Positions 1 to 7,678 of a stretch of DNA of 16,002 nucleotides are shown here, piece after piece (position 1 is the stretch's first letter; each line of letters starts with the position of its first letter). The stretch comes from an uncultured Bacilli bacterium (GTDB lineage Bacteria > Bacillota_I > Bacilli_A > RF39 > UBA660), in contig CAKOIE010000031.1 in the NCBI GenBank assembly GCA_934086395.1, forward strand, positions 1 through 16,002, read 5' to 3'. Made by a program: the position numbers and the translations under genes. The notes beneath the pieces are model-generated. The model had not been told where the DNA came from and did no database searches. It saw only the letters and a program-made list of their open reading frames with translations.

Positions 1-97
1 CTTTATTTTACTACATATTTTTAATATTTTGTGGACAAGTTATAAAACTCGAACCAATTTATAATTTTTATAATTATTAGTTTTCCGTTATTTTATA

Positions 98-274
98 CTA
101 CTTTCCACAGCAATTTTTATATTTAAGACCGCTTCCACATGGTAAAATATTAAAACAACCGAGTAATTTTTTCCTTTTAAATTGGTATTTTTTATTTTAA
201 ATTTATAATTTTTTACTCAATAATTGTAAGCTTTTTTCGTACAACTTATCTAATAACTTATCTAAAAAATCAAT
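98..274 (-). pseudogene. Remnant of a SEC-C zinc-motif protein tail
   Basis: Read on the minus strand, one frame gives an acidic/leucine-rich stretch (IDFLDKLLDKLYEK...), then two in-frame TAA stops (203-205 and 197-199). It continues in the same frame to a tail containing PCGSGLKYKNCCGK and ends in TAG at 98-100. This closely matches the SEC-C zinc motif at the end of SecA (CPCGSGRKYKQCCGK is the SecA tail in this same window). The first zinc-ligand cysteine is replaced by leucine (LPCGSG instead of CPCGSG). There is no start codon. Codon choice differs from the secA tail (for example Ser AGC against TCA), so this is not a recent copy of secA. It is more likely the 3' end of another SEC-C protein that lost its 5' part. 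It starts four bases after the stop of the 159-aa gene. What the intact protein did cannot be told. Confidence 0.65.
243..265. repeat. Left copy of tandem AACTTATCTAA repeat
   Basis: Two copies of AACTTATCTAA lie at 243-253 and 255-265, separated by a single T. The same doublet, without the extra T, occurs at 2383-2404 on the other side of the accessory module, in the same orientation. On the minus strand this left copy falls inside the SEC-C remnant and reads LDKLLDKL. Confidence 0.7.
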
Positions 275-278
275 TTAA

Positions 279-758
279 TTAGTGATGTAATCTATTTACT
301 GGACTATCTATCTCGCCAGCTTCTTGAATCATCTCTTCGTATCTTGCATCACGTCTTGCTTGAATATATTCATCATGTACCCTGGCACCAGATGACATTG
401 TTTCAACGAATACTCTTTCTCTTTCTTTATCTGATTGATTAAATAGAGATAAAGTTTTAGCGTCTTCCTTTTTAATATCTTCAACAATATTTCCGCATGC
501 AGTTAGTCCATCAGTCAAATGACTTCTTGCTGAATCAACAACTTGACCTAACTCACCAGCAGTTTTTTCATCACCAGATTGTTCTGCTTTTTTTCTATAT
601 TCATCTAATTGATTAATATGTCTTGTAGCAGATTCACTAACTTCAACTATTTCTTTTAGTGTTTCCATAAATAATTGCTGTACTTGATTAACACTAAGCT
701 TACTTAATTCTTCTTGTGTATAATCAGACAAATATCTTTTTTGACTATCTTGATTCAT
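279..758 (-). CDS. Small helical protein of unknown function, third gene of the Fic module
   Basis: I do not recognise this family. The start is placed at the ATG at 756-758 (MNQDSQ...), because GGAGGT lies six bases upstream; an ATG six codons further upstream has no ribosome site. The product is 159 aa, soluble, highly charged and almost entirely helix-forming, with no signal peptide or membrane segment. A coiled-coil-prone region rich in E, K and Q covers roughly residues 15-80. A second charged region (residues about 100-150) contains KERERVF and ARRDARYEEM. It lies 62 bases downstream of the Doc-like gene on the same strand, so it may be co-transcribed with it as a third module component, or it may use its own promoter in the gap. 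I found no Phd-like antitoxin features and no S/TxxxE(G/N) Fic-inhibitory motif. Real gene: confident. Function: unknown. Confidence 0.75.
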   Translation of the reverse strand: MNQDSQKRYLSDYTQEELSKLSVNQVQQLFMETLKEIVEVSESATRHINQLDEYRKKAEQSGDEKTAGELGQVVDSARSHLTDGLTACGNIVEDIKKEDAKTLSLFNQSDKERERVFVETMSSGARVHDEYIQARRDARYEEMIQEAGEIDSPVNRLHH

Positions 759-820
759 ATAGTACCTCCATATCACAATATTATTATATCATATTTTTAG
801 ATTCTACAAAATGGATGATT

Positions 821-1267
821 CTACACCTCTACTAAATTATTTTCTGAGATTGCTTCATAAATCTTTAATTTCATTTCTTCAGATTCAAAAGTTCCATCAA
901 AATATGCTTCGAATATTTCGTGCAAAAATTCCTTGCTAATTTTTCCTGCCGCAACATGATAGCTTATGTTTTCCATATCTATAATAAATTTTGACGCAAT
1001 TTTTAAATATCCATTTAACAAAAGGAACTGCGTACTTAATGATAATGCTAACCTTTTATTTCCATCAGCGAAGCAATGAAATTGGCAAGTGCAATAAAAA
1101 AGATGAGTTAATTTATCTATAAATGTTGGATAATAATCATCATTTTGAATATTTTGAAGAACTGATTCCAATTGTCCAAAATGAATAATATCGGTTATTC
1201 CACCACCACTAACTTCAACGGTAATTCTATGAATGCTTTTAGCTTGATCGCTAGTTATATAATACAT
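821..1267 (-). CDS. Fic/Doc (death-on-curing) family protein
   Basis: A 148-aa single-domain Fic protein. The catalytic loop is visible at residues 64-72 as HCFADGNKR, fitting HxFx(D/E)GN(K/G)R. The usual Pro after the His is Cys here, and the Lys before the final Arg is the Doc-type variant. Known Doc enzymes phosphorylate elongation factor Tu, while other Fic proteins transfer AMP; which reaction applies here is not shown by sequence. The helix after the loop (LALSLSTQFLLLNGY) is typical of Doc proteins. No inhibitory helix is seen in the protein itself, as expected for a class I/Doc toxin needing a partner. Its ATG overlaps the stop of the upstream RhuM-like gene by one base (TAATG), with GGAGAG inside the upstream gene, implying translational coupling. 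It ends in TAG. Likely toxin; the partner is unproven. Confidence 0.85.
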   Translation of the reverse strand: MYYITSDQAKSIHRITVEVSGGGITDIIHFGQLESVLQNIQNDDYYPTFIDKLTHLFYCTCQFHCFADGNKRLALSLSTQFLLLNGYLKIASKFIIDMENISYHVAAGKISKEFLHEIFEAYFDGTFESEEMKLKIYEAISENNLVEV

Positions 1268-2292
1268 TACTTTCTCTCCTTCAAGCGTTCAAAAACATCC
1301 TTTGCTTCTTCTAATCTCTCTTTTAAATCTTCACTTTTTTCTCCTAAAAATCTTTCATATTCTGTTGCTTGTAAAGGTGAAATATAGTCAGTCAATTTTA
1401 CATGAAGCGCATCTCTAAAAGCTAAATCTCTACTTGCCATTTTAACTCTTGCCTTATTTATTAATGGAATATAAAGTGATTGTTTTTCAAAATCAGAAAA
1501 AACATTATCTGTTTCATCAGGTGTTAATCTTCTACCTAATTCTTTACTTTTATTTTCTATTACTTCAGCTAATCCGCTTTCATAAGATGCTATTAAATCT
1601 AATATTTCAGAATAAAAAGTATCTCTTGTTTTATCTTTCTTTTCCAGTTTCAATATTCTTCTATATTCCGCAGATTTTTCTCTAAATATACTCTCATATA
1701 TCTTATCGGTGTATATAGGATATTTAAAATCACCCATATCTACAAAATTTTTCAATGCATCAGTAAATTCTCGTCTATAATTTTCTTCTTCAAACCACGA
1801 ATTAATAAAGTCCTCATCACGTTGATTAATATATTTTGTTGCTCCGCCGGTTTTTACATTTATAGTATCTATAACAATATCTAATATATTCTGTCTAATT
1901 ACTTTTGCTTTTTCACTTTCTACTAATAACATTCCCATATTTAAAAAAGCTCTAAAGTCAAAAATTCCTAATACTGTAGTTGCTTTTGGAATGGTACCGA
2001 CATTAATGTCGGTACCTTGATTATTATAGATTTCAATAAATCTCCTTAATCTTACTCCTTTTAAAACCTCATATCCATTTTCACCAAATTCTTCTTTGTT
2101 ATCTTCTAAATATCTTTCAACTGTCCTAATATCAATTTCATAAAAAGAGGCTATCTGTTCCTTTGTAAAAGCGATTTTTTCTTCAAATAGTATTCCTTTT
2201 AAATCACAAGCTTTTTCAATCTCATTCATCGCAAAATTATTATTTAAAATATTTTGTCTATCTATTTTTGAATTTGTTAAGTCTTTTGCCAC
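1267..2292 (-). CDS. KilA/RhuM-like DNA-binding protein, partner of the Doc-like protein
   Basis: A 341-aa soluble protein. Residues about 40-80 (TKEQIASFYEIDIRTVERYL...) look like a helix-turn-helix. Residues about 105-145 (VLGIFDFRAFLNMGMLLVES, then EKAKVIRQNILDIVIDTIN) resemble the conserved core of RhuM/ORF6N/BRO-type phage and mobile-element DNA-binding proteins. The C-terminal 150 residues are helical and charged, ending in a Lys/Glu-rich tail. The start is GTG at 2290-2292, preceded by a near-perfect AAGGAGGTG six bases away, so GTG is secure. It is the first gene of the module and overlaps the Doc-like gene by one base. I infer a role as repressor or antitoxin, because DNA-binding proteins commonly partner Doc toxins. 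It is far larger than Phd (about 70 aa), so the pairing is not canonical. A 24-bp perfect palindrome lies inside the gene at 1993-2016. Confidence 0.7.
   Translation of the reverse strand: MAKDLTNSKIDRQNILNNNFAMNEIEKACDLKGILFEEKIAFTKEQIASFYEIDIRTVERYLEDNKEEFGENGYEVLKGVRLRRFIEIYNNQGTDINVGTIPKATTVLGIFDFRAFLNMGMLLVESEKAKVIRQNILDIVIDTINVKTGGATKYINQRDEDFINSWFEEENYRREFTDALKNFVDMGDFKYPIYTDKIYESIFREKSAEYRRILKLEKKDKTRDTFYSEILDLIASYESGLAEVIENKSKELGRRLTPDETDNVFSDFEKQSLYIPLINKARVKMASRDLAFRDALHVKLTDYISPLQATEYERFLGEKSEDLKERLEEAKDVFERLKERK
1993..2016. repeat. Perfect 24-bp palindrome inside the RhuM-like gene
   Basis: The two 12-base halves (GGTACCGACATT and AATGTCGGTACC) are exact reverse complements with no spacer. 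It encodes residues 93-100, GTDINVGT. It could be an operator or hairpin, or a by-product of codon choice in a conserved motif. Confidence 0.8.
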
Positions 2293-2325
2293 TTTTGCAC
2301 CTCCTTAAGTTAAATAACTATATAT

Positions 2326-2331
2326 ATTGTA
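2326..2331 (-). promoter_or_regulatory. Possible -10 element for the RhuM/Doc module
   Basis: TACAAT on the minus strand lies 34 bases upstream of the GTG start, within an AT-rich tract. No good -35 is seen at 16-18 bases. The tandem AACTTATCTAA repeat lies about 50 bases further upstream and could carry a regulator. Confidence 0.35.
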
Positions 2332-2382
2332 TCATATTTTTATTATTTTAGTTGCTTGTTTTTCAGTTAATCTGACCTAAAA

Positions 2383-2404
2383 AACTTATCTAAAACTTAT
2401 CTAA
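2383..2404. repeat. Right copy of tandem AACTTATCTAA repeat
   Basis: Two abutting copies (2383-2393 and 2394-2404) lie between the module's promoter region and the secA terminator. They match the doublet at 243-265 apart from one inserted base there. The site lies about 80 bases past the secA stop codon. Confidence 0.7.
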
Positions 2405-2446
2405 ACGCCTTTTTTGAGGTGAAATTACCTAAAAATTGTAAGTAGC

Positions 2447-2486
2447 AAAAAACTCGCAAGCTCTTTATTTATAAGGCTTTGCGAGC
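2447..2486 (-). terminator. secA rho-independent terminator
   Basis: Directly after the secA stop, the minus strand reads a stem CTCGCAA(A)GC pairing with GCTTGCGAG (one bulged A), followed by TTTTTT. Confidence 0.8.
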
Positions 2487-4979
2487 TTATTTACCACAAC
2501 ACTGTTTATACTTGCGTCCTGAGCCACAAGGGCACAAATCATTGCGTCCTATTTTCTTCTTTTTATTAGTAGCGGGTTCTTTTTTTAATGATTCTTTACC
2601 ATCATTGGCGATACCTTTTTGAGCTGGTTTACGGTTAATATTAACATTTAATTTTAGTAAGAAATTAACTATGTTAGCGTCAATATTGTCTTGCATCTTA
2701 TCAAAGATGTCATAACCTTCTAAAGCATAAGCTTGTAAAGGATTAGTTTGAGCATAACCTCTTAATCCAATTCCTTCTTTTAAATGTTCCATTGAATTGA
2801 TATGTTCAACCCAAGCGTCATCAATAACTCTTAAGGCAATATATCTTTCAAAGTCTTCTAACATTTCTTTAGGTACATCTTTAATTTTTTCTTCATAATC
2901 TTTAATAACAATTTCAGTTACATAATCAATTGTTTCTTGTTCTTTTTTATCTTTATAATTAGATAAATCTAATTTTTGAGTTTTTAATATTGTATTAAAA
3001 TTATTTTCAATTGCTTTTAAATCGTTTTCTGTTAAGAATCCTTCTGGAGCCATGTGACTATCAACAAATTCAAAAACATAATCTTTAAATATTTCAATTA
3101 TTAATGAATGAATATCATCTGTATCTAAAATTTCGTTTCTCTTTTCATAAATTATTTTTCTTTGTTCAGAAACGATATTGTCATAATCAAGTAGGGTTTT
3201 ACGCATGTCGTAGTTGTTGCCTTCTACTTTCTTTTGAGCTGTTTCAACGCTTTTTGAAAACATTTTAGATCTAATTGGTTGAGTTTCATCATAACCAACG
3301 CTTTGAATCATTGTTTTGATTTTATCAGTTCCAAATCTTCTCATTAATTCATCTTCAAATGAGATAAAGAATTGTGAATATCCTGGATCTCCTTGACGAC
3401 CAGCACGTCCTCTTAACTGATTATCGATACGACGTGATTCATGTCTTTCAGTACCTAATACACATAAACCGCCTAATTCTTTAACACCTTCGCCTAGTTT
3501 AATATCGGTACCACGTCCTGCCATGTTAGTAGCAATTGTGATAGCACCTTTTTCACCGGCTTTAGCAATTATTTCAGCTTCTCTTAAATGATTCTTAGCA
3601 TTTAATACTTCGTGAGGTAATTTTGCTTTAGTAAGCATCTTACTTAATCTTTCGTTTGATTCAACTGAAATTGTACCAACTAGAATTGGTTCTCCAGTTG
3701 CATGAACTTCTTCAATAAATTTAACTATAGCGTCATATTTACCTTTTTCAGTTGCAAACATCATATCGGCCATATCTTCTCTGACACATGGTTTGTTAGT
3801 AGGTATTTCAATAACATACATGTTATAAATATCTCTAAATTCTTCTTCTTCTGTTTTAGCAGTACCAGTCATACCTGATATTTTATTATACATTCTAAAT
3901 AAATTTTGGAATGTGATTGTTGCTAAAGTCTTAGTTTCTTCATTTATTTTAACGCCTTCTTTAGCTTCAATTGCTTGATGTAATCCTTCACTAAATTGAC
4001 GTCCATGCATAAGTCTACCTGTAAATTGATCAACTATTACAACGTTTCCTTCATCATCAACAACATAGTCAACATCTTTTTTCATACCAAAGTTAGCTTT
4101 TAACGCTTGGTTGATGTGATGAACTAAGGCAGTATTTTCAGCATCATATAAGTTAGCTAGTTTAAAGTATGTTTGAACTTTAATACTTCCTTTTTCAGTT
4201 AAAATAACTGATTTAGCTTTTTCATCAATAATGTAATCTTCTTCGGCAATTAATCTTTTAACAGCACGATCTGCATCCATATATAGATTAGCAGAATTCA
4301 TTTTACCACCAGATATAATTAGAGGCGTTCTTGCTTCATCAATAAGAATAGAATCGACTTCATCGATAATACAGTAGTTTAGACCTCTTTGTGTACGATC
4401 TTCTTTTTTGGTTACCATGTTATCTCTTAAGTAGTCAAAACCAATTTCATTATTTGTTGAGTAGGTTATATCACAATTATAAACTTCTCTTTTTTGACTT
4501 GGAGTAAGTTCTCTTAAGTTAACTCCTACTGTTATTCCTAAGAAATCATAAATAGGTCCCATCCATTTAGCGTTTCTGTCACTTAAGTATTCATTAACAG
4601 TTACAACGTGAACTCCTTTAGCAGGTAATGCGTTTAAGTAAGCTGGTAAAATAGTTGTTAAGGTTTTTCCTTCACCTGTTTTCATTTCAGCAATATTTCC
4701 ATAATGAATTGCTAAACCACCAATTAATTGAACACGGTATGGTTTTTCACCAATCATACGATAGGCGGCTTCTCTGGCAGTTGCAAATGCCTCTACTTTA
4801 ATATCTTCTAAAGTTTCACCTTTTGCTAGTCTTTCTCTAAATTCAGCTGTTTTACCTTTTAATTCTTCGTCGCTCATTTTAGAGTATGTTTCATCTAATG
4901 CTTCTATTTCATCGGCTATTTTATTAAATCTTTTTAATTCTTTATATTCAGTATCAACAAGTTTTTTTAATAAACTCAT
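2487..4979 (-). CDS. secA: Protein translocase ATPase SecA
   Basis: SecA drives preproteins through the SecYEG channel at the membrane by ATP hydrolysis. The 830-aa length suits Bacillota SecA. Visible landmarks are: the Walker A motif MKTGEGKT (residues 99-106); Walker B/DEAD IIDEVDSILIDEARTPLI (204-221); the preprotein cross-linking region; helicase motifs including ATNMAGRGTDIKLGEGV and QLRGRAGRQGDPG; the helical scaffold; and a C-terminal zinc tail CPCGSGRKYKQCCG, which binds SecB or ribosomes in characterised SecAs. The start is the ATG at 4977-4979 after AGGGTGAT. It forms its own transcription unit with a consensus promoter upstream and a hairpin terminator right after the stop. hpf normally lies next to secA in Bacillota; here two unknown genes separate them, and prfB, often the next gene, is absent. 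Confidence 0.98.
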   Translation of the reverse strand: MSLLKKLVDTEYKELKRFNKIADEIEALDETYSKMSDEELKGKTAEFRERLAKGETLEDIKVEAFATAREAAYRMIGEKPYRVQLIGGLAIHYGNIAEMKTGEGKTLTTILPAYLNALPAKGVHVVTVNEYLSDRNAKWMGPIYDFLGITVGVNLRELTPSQKREVYNCDITYSTNNEIGFDYLRDNMVTKKEDRTQRGLNYCIIDEVDSILIDEARTPLIISGGKMNSANLYMDADRAVKRLIAEEDYIIDEKAKSVILTEKGSIKVQTYFKLANLYDAENTALVHHINQALKANFGMKKDVDYVVDDEGNVVIVDQFTGRLMHGRQFSEGLHQAIEAKEGVKINEETKTLATITFQNLFRMYNKISGMTGTAKTEEEEFRDIYNMYVIEIPTNKPCVREDMADMMFATEKGKYDAIVKFIEEVHATGEPILVGTISVESNERLSKMLTKAKLPHEVLNAKNHLREAEIIAKAGEKGAITIATNMAGRGTDIKLGEGVKELGGLCVLGTERHESRRIDNQLRGRAGRQGDPGYSQFFISFEDELMRRFGTDKIKTMIQSVGYDETQPIRSKMFSKSVETAQKKVEGNNYDMRKTLLDYDNIVSEQRKIIYEKRNEILDTDDIHSLIIEIFKDYVFEFVDSHMAPEGFLTENDLKAIENNFNTILKTQKLDLSNYKDKKEQETIDYVTEIVIKDYEEKIKDVPKEMLEDFERYIALRVIDDAWVEHINSMEHLKEGIGLRGYAQTNPLQAYALEGYDIFDKMQDNIDANIVNFLLKLNVNINRKPAQKGIANDGKESLKKEPATNKKKKIGRNDLCPCGSGRKYKQCCGK

Positions 4980-5002
4980 TTATATCACCCTCTCAAGTTA
5001 TT

Positions 5003-5031
5003 ATTATATCATGGAAATTTGACAGTGTAAA
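5003..5031 (-). promoter_or_regulatory. Sigma-A promoter of secA
   Basis: On the minus strand, -35 TTTACA (5026-5031) and -10 TATAAT (5003-5008) are separated by 17 bases, about 24 bases upstream of the secA ATG. Confidence 0.8.
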
Positions 5032-5043
5032 TTAAAGTAAAAG

Positions 5044-5066
5044 AAAAAACACACGTTTAAGTGTAT
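5044..5066 (-). terminator. Terminator of the lipoprotein gene
   Basis: The minus strand reads ATACAC, a six-base loop, then GTGTGT and a T run (one G-T pair in the stem), beginning five bases after the lipoprotein stop. Confidence 0.65.
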
Positions 5067-5071
5067 CTTTA

Positions 5072-5806
5072 TTAATTTAATGATTTAACTTTATTGTTTT
5101 CTAACTCAATTGTTTTATTTGATAAATCAGGGCCTTTAAAAGTATCAAAATCTGATGGGGATAAGTATGGTAATTCTGATCTGCTAAATTTAAATGTTTC
5201 ATATACTTCAGTTACACAATCTTCAGGAAAATATTGATAATCATTTATTATTTCTCTAATATCATCTACAGCTGGACTTTCTTCTAATTTTGGTTTATCA
5301 CCATCATAGAATAGGCGATATCCATAAAATCGATGATGATATAATCTTGTTTTTCCTGTATTATCTGAATCATACGGGTTACTGTGCCAACCATCATGAT
5401 GAACAGTTCTTGTATGAACTTGCACATGTCCTTTACTATCAGTGGTTGTATAAGTTTCAATAGTTGTATATTCATAATAGAACATTAAGTAATCTTCTTG
5501 TTTAGCCATAACATTATATAAATATTCCCAGTTATCGGTTCCTAAAAATAAATTTGATATTTTTTTATACATTTTTTCATCAACTTTGTTTATAACTATA
5601 TAATCTTCATTCCAATGATAACCAAAATGATTTAAATATTCACTATCTAAATACTTAGTAATTGTTGTTCCATCAGAAAAATCTTTAGTATATTTATGAA
5701 CATGTCTTGTAGGAATTTCACATTCTGATTTCTTTCCACATCCACTTGCTAATATACTTATTGACAATAAATAGGCCATTAATTTTGATAATTGTGTTTT
5801 ATTCAT
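5072..5806 (-). CDS. Putative secreted lipoprotein, unknown function
   Basis: The 244-aa product begins MNKTQLSKLMAYLLS, then a hydrophobic core and ILASGC with Cys23, a type II signal peptide (Ala at -3 is permitted but not the commonest residue). The mature part would be lipid-anchored outside the membrane. I recognise no domain. It is rich in Tyr, His and Thr, with a beta-prone Thr-rich run at about residues 112-135 (TTIETYTTTDSKGH...). A Tyr/His stretch (LYHHRFYGYRLFYDG) follows at about 155-170, and then an acidic C-terminal half. The start is ATG at 5804-5806 with AGAGGG upstream. It is divergent from the two-TM coiled-coil gene at 5936, with both promoters inside a 129-bp gap, so the two may be co-regulated. 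An alternative-frame ORF inside it (5284-5475) is a shadow. Confidence 0.8.
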   Translation of the reverse strand: MNKTQLSKLMAYLLSISILASGCGKKSECEIPTRHVHKYTKDFSDGTTITKYLDSEYLNHFGYHWNEDYIVINKVDEKMYKKISNLFLGTDNWEYLYNVMAKQEDYLMFYYEYTTIETYTTTDSKGHVQVHTRTVHHDGWHSNPYDSDNTGKTRLYHHRFYGYRLFYDGDKPKLEESPAVDDIREIINDYQYFPEDCVTEVYETFKFSRSELPYLSPSDFDTFKGPDLSNKTIELENNKVKSLN

Positions 5807-5830
5807 TTAATATTCCCTCTTTTGCGCTTT

Positions 5831-5859
5831 ATATTATCATTTTCACTGGGTTTTGTCAA
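5831..5859 (-). promoter_or_regulatory. Promoter of the lipoprotein gene
   Basis: Perfect -35 TTGACA (5854-5859), 17-base spacer, -10 TAATAT (5831-5836) on the minus strand, 25 bases from the ATG. Confidence 0.75.
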
Positions 5860-5879
5860 TAAAAATGCGAACAAGTGAT

Positions 5880-5908
5880 TTGACTTATCTATTAACTTAT
5901 GCTAGAAT
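5880..5908 (+). promoter_or_regulatory. Promoter of the two-TM coiled-coil gene
   Basis: -35 TTGACT (5880-5885), 17-base spacer, -10 TAGAAT (5903-5908). It is back-to-back with the divergent lipoprotein promoter; the two -35 boxes are 20 bases apart. The spacer contains ACTTATCTATTAACTTAT, partly resembling the repeats at 243-265. Confidence 0.75.
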
Positions 5909-5935
5909 AATTACACGTTGGTTAGGGGGATAACG

Positions 5936-7678
5936 ATGAACAGATTTAATGATGTTGATTTAACTAGAGGATATCAAAAATATGATGCAATGGTTAAAAA
6001 TATAGAAGGAATCTTTAATAAAATTAATAACTTATTTGATATTACTGAATATAAAGAAGAATTAAATAAAATTATTAATGACGCTAATAATGATTCTAGT
6101 TTTTCTAATAAGATGTTATATGAAGGTATGCAACTGGACTATGAAAGTTTTATTTTTGATAACTATATAAAAAGATTAAATGATTTACAGGAAAAGATTG
6201 AAAAAGATTTAATGCCTGTATATGAAATTCATTTATTAACATCTAAAATTAATATTCAAGTTAAAAATATTAGTAGTGATAATATTAGTGATGTAATAGT
6301 TCAAACTTTAAATTTAGTTACTGCCATTGATAATTTAAGAAATAATCTTACTGATCAAGAAAAAGAATTAGTTAATAGTGCTTATGAGGCTATTTACAAT
6401 GTAATTTTATATGAGGAAATATTTGAAAGAAATGATATCTTTAATTATATTATGAAGTTAAGTAATAGTAGTATTAAAGAAAATGTTGGTAGATTATTAG
6501 CCAAAGATTTAAATAAATTATCACAGGAAGATCTTATAGAAGAAGACTTGAGGGCAATTAACACAGAAGGGTTAGGATATGATTATTTAACTTTAGATGT
6601 TATAAAGAAGGTATCTCTTAAAACGGTTGGAGAAACTAATTCGGAATATCAAGAAAGAAAAAGAAATGCTGTACTTAAAATTAATAAGAAAAATAATAGA
6701 TTAATTACTAAAAGAAATGTTTTAGAAGAAGAACTTAAAAAGAATAAGAGATTAGTTAAAAATTTAAGAGTTAATAAAGCATTGCTTATTTCTAAAGCTT
6801 GTTCAATTGTGCTTGTTCCAGTTATAACAATCAGTGCTGGTGGTTTAATTGGTAAAGCTAAATCTGATAAAATTACTGAATATAAAACAATTACAAGAAC
6901 TGTTGATTTAAATACTGGTAATGTGATTGGTGATATTAGTTATGAATATGATGATAAGGTAACTACTTATGCTGCTACTGTATTGATTTGTGATCCTTGG
7001 AGAAAAAATCCAGTTGGTGAAGGATACGTTAGAAATGTTAAAGCATATGATTATGTTAGTTCCTCTGATACTCCTTTTACTGCTATTACAGGAAATTCTC
7101 AGGAAGGTATTCATGGTACAAATGGTAAAGTTGATAGCGATATTAAATTTAAATATCAATATACTGAAGCTGCTGATACACTAAAAAATGGTGAAAACAC
7201 GACTGATAAAAGTACAATAGTTGTAGAAACGTATCAAGATAAATCCGATAGTAGAATTAGTACTAAATATATTATTCCATTTACAATTGGTGGTGCTGTG
7301 CTTGGAGCATTATTGGATGTTTTAGCTATATTATTAGGAATTTATAATCTTAATGATATAAAAGGATTAATGAATAAATTAAATAGTAAAATTAATTCTA
7401 AAAATAAAACTAATGAACAATTAATTAGAGAGTTAAGCAAGATTAAAGAAGATGCTTTATTACTTGAAAGTGAGTACAATGATACTGCAATAAAGTTTGG
7501 TATACCTAAAGATGAACTAAATGATAAAAAATTAGAATATGAGCATCTAGTTAAAGATAGTAGTGATTACTCATTATTATATAAAAATGATTCAATAGAA
7601 TTAATAAAAAAATATGATAGACCTGAAGATAGAAATATTACTACACGTAAAATGATAATTAAGACTAAAAATAAATAA
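5936..7678 (+). CDS. Two-TM membrane protein with cytoplasmic coiled coils, unknown function
   Basis: I do not recognise the family. The start is the ATG at 5936, with AGGGGGAT well placed before it; an in-frame TTG at 5918 lies upstream of that site and is not favoured. The 580-aa protein has a long helical N-terminal part (1-235), a basic coiled coil (about 236-278), a first membrane segment (about 282-304) and a Thr/Tyr-rich domain (about 306-443) containing a single Cys. A second Gly/Leu-rich membrane segment (about 445-472) and a second coiled coil (about 476-540) complete it. With two membrane segments, both coiled-coil ends should face the same side, most simply the cytoplasm, with the middle domain outside. 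It is the only plus-strand gene in the window and is divergent from a lipoprotein gene whose product would sit on the same face as the middle domain. The layout suggests an envelope or transmembrane signalling/structural role, as inference only. Confidence 0.8.
   Translation: MNRFNDVDLTRGYQKYDAMVKNIEGIFNKINNLFDITEYKEELNKIINDANNDSSFSNKMLYEGMQLDYESFIFDNYIKRLNDLQEKIEKDLMPVYEIHLLTSKINIQVKNISSDNISDVIVQTLNLVTAIDNLRNNLTDQEKELVNSAYEAIYNVILYEEIFERNDIFNYIMKLSNSSIKENVGRLLAKDLNKLSQEDLIEEDLRAINTEGLGYDYLTLDVIKKVSLKTVGETNSEYQERKRNAVLKINKKNNRLITKRNVLEEELKKNKRLVKNLRVNKALLISKACSIVLVPVITISAGGLIGKAKSDKITEYKTITRTVDLNTGNVIGDISYEYDDKVTTYAATVLICDPWRKNPVGEGYVRNVKAYDYVSSSDTPFTAITGNSQEGIHGTNGKVDSDIKFKYQYTEAADTLKNGENTTDKSTIVVETYQDKSDSRISTKYIIPFTIGGAVLGALLDVLAILLGIYNLNDIKGLMNKLNSKINSKNKTNEQLIRELSKIKEDALLLESEYNDTAIKFGIPKDELNDKKLEYEHLVKDSSDYSLLYKNDSIELIKKYDRPEDRNITTRKMIIKTKNK

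Noticed and set aside
31..145. Three TGTGGA-like motifs suggesting DnaA boxes and a replication origin
   Set aside because: Two of the three are the Cys-Gly codons (TGT GGA) of the SEC-C remnant, they match the DnaA box poorly, and no dnaA or dnaN is near.
1172..1685. Plus-strand open frames opposite the Fic and RhuM-like genes
   Set aside because: They are antisense to well-supported genes, show low-complexity translations and have no ribosome sites.
5918..5935. Upstream TTG start for the 580-aa membrane protein
   Set aside because: The Shine-Dalgarno sequence AGGGGG lies inside this extension and is correctly spaced for the ATG at 5936.
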